From: Streptomyces sp. NBC_01351
Lineage (GTDB): Bacteria > Actinomycetota > Actinomycetes > Streptomycetales > Streptomycetaceae
Direction of reading: 5' to 3'
Length of the DNA: 64,000 nucleotides
Assembly (NCBI RefSeq): GCF_036237315.1
Contig: NZ_CP108356.1
Coordinates: 8,189,501 to 8,253,500 of the forward strand
A program made the position numbers and the translations under genes. A model generated the notes under the pieces. That model made no database searches, was not told where the DNA came from, and worked only from the letters and a program-made list of their open reading frames with translations. Positions 54,258-62,384 of this stretch are shown here, piece by piece. Position 1 is the stretch's first letter. Each line of letters begins with the position of its first letter.

Positions 54258-55253
54258 TCACCGCGAGGAGCGACGGCGCAGCAGCACGCCCGCCGCCAGC
54301 AGGCACACGAGGCCCGCGACGCTGGCGGCGACGGGGGCGGTGGTGCCCACCAGATCCAGCTTGCGGGCGGCGGCCTGCGCGGTCCGCACCTGGCCGCCCC
54401 GGCTCTCCGCCGTCATGGTGAGATCCGCCCGCAGCAGGGCCAGCAGGTCAGGACCCTCCGCCGAGGTCCGCAGGGTCACCAGCGGTTGCGTACGGGCGTC
54501 CATCACGGTGCCGGTGACCGGGTCCACGACCACGCTGAATCCGCCGTTCGCGTAGTACCGGTCGGCGACGACCTGACTGCGATCGGCCAGTCCGAGCAGC
54601 TTGCCGGGGACCTGCTGGGTCCCGACCTTCGTCGCGGCGAGCACGGTCCCGTAGCGGTAGCCGGTCCGGCCGTTCACGGCCGCGGTGCCCTGGAAATCAA
54701 GGGTCACAGTGCCGCCCAGCGTGGAGTCCCAGTAGACGTACGGGCGCTTGGCCAGGCCGAACGGGAACTTCAGGTACGCCTCGCCGGAGAAGGCGGGGCT
54801 CTCGCCGTGCGAGTGCAGCGGCAGGTTGGTGCGGCGGTCGGTCACCCAGCGTTCCACCGTCCATTGGACGGACTTGCGCGGGTCGCGGAACTCGAGCGTG
54901 GCGGCGGTGTCGATCTGTGTGGAGATGTCCATGACCGCGCGGGTCGGGCCGCTCTGTGAGACGTTGCCCACCACCCGCCGGGTGAGCGTGAGCTCCTGGA
55001 CCGGGCTCACGGCGACGGACTTGGTGTCGAAGACGGTGCCACTGCCGGTGAAGACGGTGGTGGTCCTGGTGTCGATCGGCGTCTTGCGCAGGTTCGGCAG
55101 CGCGTACCAGTGCAGGAGCGGGGCCAGCACCAGGAGGAAGGCCGCGACGGCGGTCAGCACCAGGCCGGTGCGGGAGAGGCGCAGGGGAGCCGGAGCAGGT
55201 TCGGGGAGTTCCCCCGCGGGCTGGTCGAGGATCTGACCTGTGGGCACGGGCAT
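54258..55253 (-). CDS. DUF3068 family membrane-anchored protein (porin PorA-like family)
   Basis: 331 residues: an N-terminal transmembrane helix (LVLTAVAAFLLVLAPLLHWY), a long extracytoplasmic beta-rich domain (ERWVTDRRTNLPLHSHGESP, YLKFPFGLAKRPYVYWDSTL, YYANGGFSVVVDPVTGTVMD) and a C-terminal helix (VAASVAGLVCLLAAGVLLRR). The FPFGxxKxxYxYWD motif marks DUF3068, an actinobacterial family encoded near aftD in mycobacteria (Rv0227c, as I recall). Function unknown; it may form or guard an envelope structure. ATG 55253 has GGAG seven bases upstream. Confidence 0.9.
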   Translation of the reverse strand: MPVPTGQILDQPAGELPEPAPAPLRLSRTGLVLTAVAAFLLVLAPLLHWYALPNLRKTPIDTRTTTVFTGSGTVFDTKSVAVSPVQELTLTRRVVGNVSQSGPTRAVMDISTQIDTAATLEFRDPRKSVQWTVERWVTDRRTNLPLHSHGESPAFSGEAYLKFPFGLAKRPYVYWDSTLGGTVTLDFQGTAAVNGRTGYRYGTVLAATKVGTQQVPGKLLGLADRSQVVADRYYANGGFSVVVDPVTGTVMDARTQPLVTLRTSAEGPDLLALLRADLTMTAESRGGQVRTAQAAARKLDLVGTTAPVAASVAGLVCLLAAGVLLRRRSSR

Positions 55254-55513
55254 GATTACGCTCCGTAAGGGGTTGGGGTCGGCACAGACCGTGCGGTGCT
55301 GAAGGCAGTGGTGCGACGAAAGGTCCCCAACGGCTGCCGAAGGTGAGGCAGGCCCCGTGTACATCCCCTGAGCGCGGAACCGTAGGTCCCCCCTTGACGG
55401 ATTGTCAACGCCAGGGCAAAACTGTGCGGGCACGGGACCGGGCCGGTGCGAATGCTGTCGCCTGTCGTACCGCCCCGCTCGCTCGGGGCTCACGAAAGGG
55501 ACATTCCGCAGCC

Positions 55514-55660
55514 ATGCGTACCCGACGCCCCGTTCTCGCCATCGTCCTCACCGCCGCGACGGGGGCACTCCTTGCCATCGCCGCCGTACTCGGCCTGGTT
55601 GCCCTCACGACCGCCGCTCCCGTCCGACCCGACGTGCCGCTCGTCTCCTTCACAGGCTGA
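55514..55660 (+). CDS. Small exported/membrane peptide (DUF2613-like)
   Basis: 48 residues: basic start MRTRRP, one hydrophobic helix (VLAIVLTAATGALLAIAAVL plus GLVALTTAA), and a short external tail PVRPDVPLVSFTG. Length and layout recall DUF2613, the small secreted protein encoded beside aftD in mycobacteria (Rv0236A). AAAGGG lies about 12 bases before ATG 55514. It is followed by the PucR-type regulator after 30 bases, so both may be one transcript, divergent from DUF3068. Confidence 0.6.
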   Translation: MRTRRPVLAIVLTAATGALLAIAAVLGLVALTTAAPVRPDVPLVSFTG

Positions 55661-55690
55661 TCCCGACTCACTCCCAGGGAGGCTGCCCGT

Positions 55691-56995
55691 ATGAGCGTAC
55701 GAACCGAATTTGCCCCGGCTGCCGCGGCGCTGCGGTCGGCCTCCCTGTGGAGCACCGTCAGCGCCGCCGACACCGAGCGGTTCATCAGCCTCGCCTCCAA
55801 CGAGATCCCCACGCTCTCGCTCGAGGTGATGCAGCAGATCCACGCCCAGTTCCCGCAGGTCGTGGAGATCTTCGACGACCACGGTGTCTCGGGGGTCCTC
55901 ACTCGGATCAGGCTGGCCCTCGGCCCCTTCGTCGAGAGTGTCCGGGCGGCCGGCGGCCCGAAGATCGCGGGGGACGGCGCCGTACGCTTCCGCGAGGTCG
56001 CCGCCTCCCTCGACCGGTGCGAGACCCTGCCCGGACCGGCGCTCGACTTCATGCGTGCGGTCTACCGCTTCGGAGCCCGGGTGTCCTGGCGCAGACTCAC
56101 CGAGATCGCGGACGGAGTCGGGATCCCGCCCGCCGCGATGTACGAGCTAGCCGAGGCCGGCTTCGACTACATCGAAGCCCTCGTCGGCGAGGCCGCCTGG
56201 GACCAGCTCAGCAACGAGTCCCTGGCCGCCGGCGAACGGCTCCGCCGCCAGTGCCGCCTGGTCGGGCTGCTGCTGGCGGACCAGCCCACCGACCTTGAGG
56301 CGACGGCCCAGTACGCCGCCAACATCGGCTGGCGGCTCCCGGACACGGTTGCGATCGCAGTCCTCCACCGCAACGAGAACGTGCTCCTGCCGCCAGCACT
56401 CGGCGCCGGCGTCCTGCTCGACTGGGAGAGCGAGCAGCCCCGGCTGGTCGTCCCAGGCTCCGCACAGGCCGGCCGGGCTGACGCGCTGCGCCAGGCACTC
56501 CCGGGCTGGACCGGCGCGCTCGGGCCGACCGTACCGCTGGCCCAGGCGGCTCGCTCGTTGCACTGGGCGCAGACGGCGATCGGGCTCATCACGGCCGGGA
56601 TCCTGCCGTCCCGTGGTGTGCTCGACTGCTCCGAGCACACAACGGCACTGCTCCTGCTGCCCCCCGCCGAACTGATCGACGACATGGCCGCCGGTTGCCT
56701 CGCACCACTGGCCTCGTGCAGGCCGGGCCAGGCGGACCGGCTCGCGGACACGCTGCTGGCCTGGCTCCAGACCCGGGGCGGCGCGGCGGAAGTGGCGGCG
56801 CGGATCGGCGTCCACCCCCAGACGGTCCGCTACCGGATGCGCCAGCTCAGGGAGCTGTGGGGAGACGCGCTGGACGACCACGACCAGCGCTTCGCCCTGG
56901 AGCTGGTGCTCCGCGCCCGGAAGCTGCAGTCGCAGCTCTCGCCGGTCGGGCCGTTGCGCGATCTGGCGACGGGCCGTCAGGCGGGAGTCGAGTAG
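55691..56995 (+). CDS. PucR-family helix-turn-helix regulator
   Basis: 434 residues. The N-terminal ligand-type domain has LASNEIPTLSLEVMQQIHAQ and a central GGDEF-like/RsbRD-like part; the C-terminal PucR helix-turn-helix is LADTLLAWLQTRGGAAEVAA, RIGVHPQTVRYRMRQLRELW followed by RFALELVLRAR. Such CdaR/PucR regulators commonly activate neighbouring operons. Situated at the end of the glycan locus and divergent from DUF3068, it is a candidate local regulator. AGGGAGG before ATG 55691 supports the start. Confidence 0.9.
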   Translation: MSVRTEFAPAAAALRSASLWSTVSAADTERFISLASNEIPTLSLEVMQQIHAQFPQVVEIFDDHGVSGVLTRIRLALGPFVESVRAAGGPKIAGDGAVRFREVAASLDRCETLPGPALDFMRAVYRFGARVSWRRLTEIADGVGIPPAAMYELAEAGFDYIEALVGEAAWDQLSNESLAAGERLRRQCRLVGLLLADQPTDLEATAQYAANIGWRLPDTVAIAVLHRNENVLLPPALGAGVLLDWESEQPRLVVPGSAQAGRADALRQALPGWTGALGPTVPLAQAARSLHWAQTAIGLITAGILPSRGVLDCSEHTTALLLLPPAELIDDMAAGCLAPLASCRPGQADRLADTLLAWLQTRGGAAEVAARIGVHPQTVRYRMRQLRELWGDALDDHDQRFALELVLRARKLQSQLSPVGPLRDLATGRQAGVE

Positions 56996-57102
56996 GCCCA
57001 CAAAACTATAGCCGCCGCCGGGGAGTCGTTCGACGTGGCCGCGCCCCGGCATGATGCGAGGCGTCCAGCCGCGGAGTCCGCTGAGTCACACGTGGAGGAG
57101 GC

Positions 57103-57345
57103 GTGGGGCGTGACGACTGGACCGGGCCGCGGCGGCCTGTCGTGGTCCGGGTGTCGGGGGAGATGGACACGGACCGTGCCCAGGCGTTTCGCGCGGACCT
57201 CGCCGCGGCGATGGAGCGGGCGACCGGCGGCCGCGAGGTGGTCGTCGACCACTGACCTGTCCTTCTGCGACTCCTCAGGTCTCAACGTGCTCCTGGGTGT
57301 CCGCCTCTATGCCCAGCACGCCGGCCTGCTGGAGGTGACGGGGTG
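57103..57345 (+). pseudogene. Frameshifted STAS-domain gene
   Basis: GTG 57103 follows GGAGGAG. The frame gives VVVRVSGEMDTDRAQAFRAD and LAAAMERATGGREVVVD, then TGA at 57252-57254. The rest of a STAS domain, TDLSFCDSSGLNVLLGVRLY, AQHAGLLEVTG, is in another frame. The domain is also cut short about 57346 where IS21-type sequence begins. It is an inactive anti-anti-sigma gene. Confidence 0.65.
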
Positions 57346-57439
57346 ATCGACCTGTTCCCTATCGTTCCGGTCCCGCCGTTCTGACCCGCTCTATCGCGAT
57401 CCGGCATGTGCCGGACTCGGCGCGGCGGACGCCGGTGGG

Positions 57440-57989
57440 GCCGGTGCGCCGACCGGTGGGCATCAGCCGGCCAGCGCGACTGGAGCTTCCGTCTGGCCGT
57501 GAGGTGGACGTGGACATCCGTGAGGAACTCCCGCAGGGCGGTGAAGGCGGCCGCATAGGACTCCTCCGGCTCTCCGGCCTGGGACGGCAGAAGATCAGTA
57601 GCCGGGCGGAGCCGAATCCGGCGGTCGTTGTCCTGGCGATCCCACTGCTCGACCAGCAGATTCAGTTCCGCGAGGGTGTCCACCTGCGGGACGGGGACCA
57701 GGTGGTTTCTGCGGAACCAGCCGATCTGTCCCTCGACCCCGCCCTTCTCGTGGGCGCCCTCGATACCCGGGTGGCAGTAGAAACTGGTGATCGAATAGTG
57801 CGAGCGGAATGCGGTCCACCGCTCGGACTCCACCCGGCGGCGGGTCAGGCCCAGCACCTGGGCGACCGCCGCCCGCAAATTGTCGTAGCGGATCTTCCCG
57901 TACGGGACGCCACCAAGCGTGTTCAGCGCGTGGACATGGCCTTCGAGGAAAGCCTCCTGCCCGCAGGACGCGAAAATCTTTTTCTGCAC
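57440..57989 (-). pseudogene. IS21-family IstA transposase fragment
   Basis: MQKKIFASCGQEAFLEGHVH, NTLGGVPYGKIRYDNLRAAV, FYCHPGIEGAHEKGGVEGQI and WFRRNHLVPVP are the central integrase core of IS21 IstA (third catalytic acid in EKGGVEGQIGWFRRN). The frame continues in recognisable form to about 57470 (REFLTDVHVHL) before turning into unrelated sequence. N-terminal helix-turn-helix and the first catalytic Asp are missing. Confidence 0.75.
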
Positions 57990-58016
57990 TTTCGAGGGTG
58001 CCTGAGCAGATCCCAG

Positions 58017-58724
58017 TCAGAGTGCGATCGGGAGCTCCTCGATCCAGCAGTCGACTGACTTCGCGGTGATCACGGCTTGGGCGTCCTCGGCGTCGGCTCT
58101 GGTCAGGAAGATGCCCGCTCCGGTGACGTCGGGTCCCTCGGGGCGGATCACCCGTGTCATGACGACGTAGACGTGGCGGTGACGCTCTCGTCGGATCGTG
58201 GGGTTCTCAGCCAGCAGTGCGTCGATGAGTTCCTGGGCCGAGGCGATGTTGAGGCCGGCGTCGACTCCGAAGAGAGGCTGGCTGGGCCAGATGATCGGCC
58301 TGGCGGGGTAGAAGTCGTTGAAGAAGCTCTGTTGCGTGCGGCCGAGCACCCCTTCGGTCCAGCCGACGGCCATGGCGACCACGTAGTCGGACTCGCCCTG
58401 GCTCTCCAGAACGAAGACGCGATCGTCTCTGCCGAAGGACATGCCGGCGTGATCGGCCTTGACCTGCTCGCTCTCGGCCGCGGTCGCGCATCTGATCGCC
58501 AAGCCGCGGTAGCCGGTGCTGATCTTCACCACAGCGGCGGGCTTGAAGAGCAGGTCAATGGTTGTCTCGGGCTCGCCGGGTTCATCGGGCTGGCCGACGC
58601 TCCGCATCAGGAGTTGGCTGTGGCTCGCCGTGTAGGCCAAGAGGTGGAACCTGCGTTCGCTGCGAAATAGCTCCTTGCCAGGGATGAGCTGGTGATCGCG
58701 GTTGAGCCAGGTGCTGTCCGTCAT
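58017..58724 (-). CDS. Hypothetical protein, 235 residues
   Basis: No family recognised. The protein is soluble, mixed alpha/beta, beginning MTDSTWLNRDHQLIPGKELF; FHLLAYTASHSQLLMRSV suggests a first strand pair, and repeated Trp/Pro segments follow (FNDFYPARPIIWPSQPLFGV). The C-terminus AIFLTRADAEDAQAVITAKS-type region (GIFLTRADAEDAQAVITAKS) looks like a small ferredoxin-like unit. Codon bias is that of a real gene. It sits between an IS21 fragment and an integrase tail, so it may be cargo. ATG 58724 is the best start. Confidence 0.7.
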   Translation of the reverse strand: MTDSTWLNRDHQLIPGKELFRSERRFHLLAYTASHSQLLMRSVGQPDEPGEPETTIDLLFKPAAVVKISTGYRGLAIRCATAAESEQVKADHAGMSFGRDDRVFVLESQGESDYVVAMAVGWTEGVLGRTQQSFFNDFYPARPIIWPSQPLFGVDAGLNIASAQELIDALLAENPTIRRERHRHVYVVMTRVIRPEGPDVTGAGIFLTRADAEDAQAVITAKSVDCWIEELPIAL

Positions 58725-58768
58725 GGGCTTACGATCTCTGTGCCGCCCACGCTGGTCAATGTGATTGT

Positions 58769-59215
58769 TCAGCTGAGGGAGCTGGCTCCGTTCTCTCCCT
58801 GCCCTGCTTGTGCCTGTAGGCGTTCGGCCTGCTGCTTCTTGACGGCGATGTGCCGCAGGCTCTCCTGTAGTCCGGCGACCTCGCCGAGCCACTGCATCCG
58901 CTGGGCCTCCCCGAGACGGTCGCGCGTGTTGAACTCGATCTCCAGCAGCCGGGGCTCCTGAGCCAGGTCCAGGCGGAGCATGGGACATCTGACGCAGGCG
59001 TTTTCATGCCGGCAAGGGGTCCCATAGGGCCGGTCGCAGGTACCGAGGGCAACCTTGCGGAGGCTGAAGTGGTCACGGAAATCCTGCCACTCGGTGTCGC
59101 TGGGGTCTATCCACTGTCGTTGAGCGAGAGACGCCCCGGTCGCGTACTGACGTGAAAGCGAGAGATCGTATTCAGGTCCGAGCCGCTGTCCCCGCTGGGC
59201 TACACCCGAGTCCAC
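58769..59215 (-). pseudogene. Site-specific integrase C-terminal fragment
   Basis: WIDPSDTEWQDFRDHFSLRK, VALGTCDRPYGTPCRHENAC and VRCPMLRLD match the zinc-binding tail found after the tyrosine-recombinase domain of transposon-type integrases, followed by a coiled-coil end (LGEVAGLQESLRHIAVKKQQ). The catalytic Arg-His-Tyr region is absent; sequence upstream of about 59160 is unrelated. It is the relic of an integrated element. Confidence 0.6.
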
Positions 59216-59274
59216 AAGTACGACCTCATGGACTGGATGCGCCCGGCACCCGGCAAGAACCCGGGAGCTGCCGC

Positions 59275-59457
59275 GTGACCACGCCTGGTGGGCCGATCGT
59301 GTCCCTGCGATCCGCCCTCATCCTTTTCGGCGGCGTGATCGTCGCGGCTGCGGCTGGCATCTGGACCTGGCGCTTCGATCCGGCTGTCGCGGCCGGTACT
59401 GCAGTGGTTTCCTTCGCTGGAACCGTCATGTTCCTCAGCAGCATCATCGAGTCCTGA
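59275..59457 (+). CDS. Small two-helix membrane protein
   Basis: 60 residues, two hydrophobic helices: ALILFGGVIVAAAAGIWTW and AVAAGTAVVSFAGTVMFLSS. GTG 59275 overlaps by GTGA the end of an upstream frame (EPLSPLGYTRVHKYDLMDWM, then RPAPGKNPGAAA), itself only a short tail whose start is lost near the integrase fragment. The overlap suggests it once belonged to a two-gene unit. A strong terminator hairpin follows 18 bp after the stop. Confidence 0.6.
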   Translation: MTTPGGPIVSLRSALILFGGVIVAAAAGIWTWRFDPAVAAGTAVVSFAGTVMFLSSIIES

Positions 59458-59474
59458 GGCGGCTCGACCCTACA

Positions 59475-59523
59475 GATCGGCCCCGCCGAGCCTCCGGATC
59501 CATGAGGCTCGGCGGGGCCGATC
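59475..59523. terminator. Strong hairpin terminator
   Basis: GATCGGCCCCGCCGAGCCT, an 11-base loop, AGGCTCGGCGGGGCCGATC: a perfect 19-bp, G/C-rich stem just after the small membrane-protein gene. No U-tract follows, as in many Streptomyces terminators. Confidence 0.85.
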
Positions 59524-59613
59524 CAACTTCAGAATCTAGTCAGGGCGACGCGAGAGCGTCTCGCTCGATCTCCTCGGTGACAGCCATCTGGTGAAGGGCG
59601 GGACAGCCACACG

Positions 59614-59730
59614 GTGGCCCGCCAGATGTTCGTCTCCGAGCACACCGTGCAGGACCACCTCAAGTCGGTGTTCGCCAAGACCGCGACGAACAACCGCAGA
59701 ATGCTGCTGGCCCGCGCACTCGGAACGTGA
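59614..59730 (+). pseudogene. LuxR-type helix-turn-helix C-terminal remnant
   Basis: 38 codons, VARQMFVSEHTVQDHLKSVF, AKTATNNRRMLLARALGT, then TGA: the second half of a LuxR helix-turn-helix and the terminal helix. The rest of the regulator is missing; sequence before 59610 does not fit. Confidence 0.65.
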
Positions 59731-59741
59731 ACCGCGGGCCG

Positions 59742-61313
59742 CTACCCTGCCTGCTTGACGCAGGTCCGGTCCCTCGCCGGCAACTTGCCGGTGGCCAGGT
59801 ACTGGTTGACCTGGTCGTCCACGCACGCGTTGCCGTAGCGCCCGAAGAGGGCGTGCCGGTTGGCGCCCTCGAGGGTGACCAGCCTGGAGCTCGGCAGCTG
59901 CTTGTGCAGCTCGACGCTTCCCTTGTACGTCGTACGCGGGTCACCAGTGGCGGCGACGATCAATGCAGGGGCATCGCGCCGCACCCGGGTGGGCTCTTCG
60001 CGCGGCGAGTCCCAGAAGGCGCACGGGTTGATGTTGTTGGTCAGAGCGCCGAACAGCGGGTGCGCGGTGCGGTTGCGCTCGATGTCCCGCCAGTAGAGCT
60101 CGGGATCGCGCGCGGCGGCCACGTCCCCGCAGATCACGGCGGACTGCGCGCCGGTGGGCTCGCCCTCACCGCGCAGCACGTACCGGAGCTCCGGGACGAG
60201 CATCGGCGGCACGATCGTCGGCCGGCCCTCCGCGGCTTTGGCCAGTACGGAAAGCAGCTCGCCGAACGACGCCCGCGCCGGGGCGGTGTCGTCCGCTATG
60301 CCCGAGAAGAGGAGGAGCGGCACCTGGCTGTCGTCGATCCGGAAGGCATCGGCGCCGGCGCCGATGGTCAGCGGACCGCGCGCGGCCGCCGCGACGATGC
60401 GGTCGACGGCGGCGAGCACCTCGGCGCGGCTGCGGCCGAGGCCGTAGGTGTCGTGGTGCTCCGCGGCCCAGGAGGCCCAGTCGGACAGCGCCTTCTCGTT
60501 CTCGCGCTCGGTGCCCTTCAGCAGCCGGGGGCGGTAGTCGCTCGGGTTGATCGCCCCGTCCAGCACCATCCGGTCGTGGCGGCCGGGGAACATCTGCGTG
60601 TAGACCGTGCCCAGGTAGGTGCCGTACGAGTAGCCCAGGAAGGAGATCTTCCGCTCGCCGAGCGTGCCGCGGATGACGTCCATGTCGCGGGCCGTGTTGC
60701 GGGTGGTGATGTGGGGGAGCACCGCGGCGTCGGTGGCCCGGCACTTGTCGGCCAGGCTCTTCTGCAGGGCGACCTGGCGGTCGAAGCCCGCCCGGCCGGT
60801 GCCGGCGGACAGCCAGGTCATGCCGACGGGCAAGCCGCAGTCCAGCGCGGTGCTGCGCCCGATGAAGCGCGGGTCGAAGCCGACGATGTCGTAGCGCGCA
60901 CCGACCTCCTTCATCGACGCGCGGGCCTGCGGCGGGGACTGGAGCGCGGGACCGCCCGGACCGCCGTTGTTGAGGAGGATCGCGCCGATGCGGTGGCGGG
61001 TGTCGGTGGCCTTGAGCCGGGAGATCGCCACGGTGATCGTGCGCCCCCGGGGGTCGGCGTAGTCCAGGGGCACGGTCACGTCCGCGCACTGCACGCCTGC
61101 CTGGTCCAGATCGCGGCCCGTGGTGTCGTCGGGGCCCTTGATGCAGCTGCCCCAGCCGAGGTGCTGGCGGTAGTACCGGTCCAGTCCGGCCCCGGAGCTG
61201 TCCTGGGCGGGAGTCTCGGCGGCCGTGGCCAGGACGGGGGAGGACGTGAGGCAGGCGGCGAGGGTGAGGCCCACGGCCAAGGCGCGGCGTGCGGCGGGGC
61301 TGACAGTGGTCAC
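59742..61313 (-). CDS. Secreted tripeptidyl-aminopeptidase-type alpha/beta hydrolase
   Basis: 523 residues with a signal peptide (RRALAVGLTLAACLTSSPVLATA). The hydrolase core has the oxyanion region LLNNGGPGGPA, the nucleophile elbow LGYSYGTYLGTVYTQMFPGR, the acid in ATGDPRTTYKGS and the base in GANRHALFG, with two C-terminal cysteines (NACVDD, RTCVKQAG) for a likely disulphide. This is the TAP/SCO-type serine peptidase family, cutting tripeptides from substrate N-termini outside the cell. GTG 61313 follows AAGGAG at ideal spacing and gives a clean signal sequence. Confidence 0.95.
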   Translation of the reverse strand: MTTVSPAARRALAVGLTLAACLTSSPVLATAAETPAQDSSGAGLDRYYRQHLGWGSCIKGPDDTTGRDLDQAGVQCADVTVPLDYADPRGRTITVAISRLKATDTRHRIGAILLNNGGPGGPALQSPPQARASMKEVGARYDIVGFDPRFIGRSTALDCGLPVGMTWLSAGTGRAGFDRQVALQKSLADKCRATDAAVLPHITTRNTARDMDVIRGTLGERKISFLGYSYGTYLGTVYTQMFPGRHDRMVLDGAINPSDYRPRLLKGTERENEKALSDWASWAAEHHDTYGLGRSRAEVLAAVDRIVAAAARGPLTIGAGADAFRIDDSQVPLLLFSGIADDTAPARASFGELLSVLAKAAEGRPTIVPPMLVPELRYVLRGEGEPTGAQSAVICGDVAAARDPELYWRDIERNRTAHPLFGALTNNINPCAFWDSPREEPTRVRRDAPALIVAATGDPRTTYKGSVELHKQLPSSRLVTLEGANRHALFGRYGNACVDDQVNQYLATGKLPARDRTCVKQAG

Positions 61314-61584
61314 GGGGTCTCCTTGAGCATCGTCCGCTTCGTGTGATCGCATGCCCCGAGGCTAGGAACCCGCCCCGGTACGGCACATCACCCAAGGGCA
61401 CGAGGACCGCGGTCCCGTCCACCCCTGGTCCGGGACCTGCGGCCCGGTCCGGCCTCCTCCTCCGGGAGGAGACCGTCGGCGGGGCTGCGCCGAGGGCCGT
61501 CCCGGCCACGCCCCTGCCGCAAGAGGAGATCGCCGCACTGGCATGCTGTCAGGAGTTCTTCGGCTCCAGAATCGAGACGACCCT

Positions 61585-61855
61585 GTGTCTGCTTCCCAGA
61601 TCCTCTTGCTCTTCGCATAGGTCTTCACCGCCGCGGGGTCGGTCATCGGCGTCGTCGCCTCCCTCAAGATCCGACGCGTCCGGTTCCTGCTGAGGGAGGG
61701 CGGTACTGCGCGGGGCGTGGTGACCCGCCTTGAGGAGACCCGGATCGCGCCGGCCTCGGATGCCGGCAGCACCAGCCGGAGCGTCGGAACCACCGTGTAC
61801 TACCCGGTCATCACTTGGAGCACGGGCGACGGCCGACCGCCGCTGCTGACTGGGA
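61585..61855 (+). pseudogene. DUF3592-type membrane protein, broken
   Basis: GTG 61585 begins SASQILLLFA, interrupted by TAG 61618-61620, then VFTAAGSVIGVVASLKIRRV, LLREGGTARGVVTRLEETR, VGTTVYYPVITWSTGDGR. The helix followed by 'GxxxxGVVxRLE...YYPVIxWxTxDG' is the DUF3592 pattern. Similarity ends near 61850, so the second half and second helix are gone. Confidence 0.6.
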
Positions 61856-61982
61856 CTGGGAGGTCTACCACCAGCAGCCCGGCACCTGCGGCAACGATCA
61901 CCTGATGCCCCTGACCGGGACATCCCCAACCCCCGAAGACCTGCGCGACGCCTCACGGGTCCTGCGTCTCTTCGGCACCTGA
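61856..61982 (+). pseudogene. Unidentified C-terminal fragment
   Basis: A frame with good bias: DWDWEVYHQQPGTCGNDHLM, PLTGTSPTPEDLRDASRVLR, LFGT, TGA. It begins exactly where the DUF3592 remnant ends, so two broken genes have been joined. I do not recognise the family. Confidence 0.3.
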
Positions 61983-62259
61983 CCGGCCTTTCCGGGCTGC
62001 CCGCCAGTCCGGAGGCCGGCTCTTACAGGGTGGACGACACCTTCATGCAGGATGTCAGCACCGCTGACTACCGGACGGTGAATCCGTCACCTCGTTGCAC
62101 CGGTCGGCGTCACTTCGCTGACGCTGGCCTTCCAGCAGACGCGAAGCTCACTGGGCATGAGGGACAGTCAGTGGCCCAGCTGCGAGGTCGCATTCGCACT
62201 CGCCGTGTATGTCGCGGGTCAGTGAAACCGAGAAGCCGTTGCCATGCCGATCATCGAGT
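61983..62259. other. Non-coding stretch before the first direct repeat
   Basis: No convincing reading frame or motif; base composition is slightly lower in G/C than the neighbouring genes. It leads into the repeat at 62260. Confidence 0.4.
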
Positions 62260-62291
62260 CTGTCGATCGAACGGGAGTCTCGATCGGGTGA
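62260..62291 (+). repeat. Direct repeat copy 1 flanking GNAT gene
   Basis: CTGTCGATCGAACGG-G-AGTCTCGATCGGGTGA, 32 bases, identical to the copy at 62918-62949 except for one base (G versus A). In both copies the repeat reads as VDRTxVSIG followed by TGA. Weaker similarity (CCGATC..., AGCAGGGC) extends on either side. Confidence 0.75.
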
Positions 62292-62384
62292 TCGCGGGCC
62301 CTGCCCGGCATGAGAGCAGGGCTTGGCGGTATACGGGGAAAATCCAGGGGAGCGGACGGCTGCGCGCTGCTACGGTCGGGCGCT

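Noticed and set aside
13313..61620. Genetic-code reassignment or selenocysteine as explanation of in-frame TGA codons
   Set aside because: TAG codons also interrupt frames, the affected genes are mostly transposase debris, intact genes in the window use TGA as the normal stop, and no SECIS-like context was noticed.
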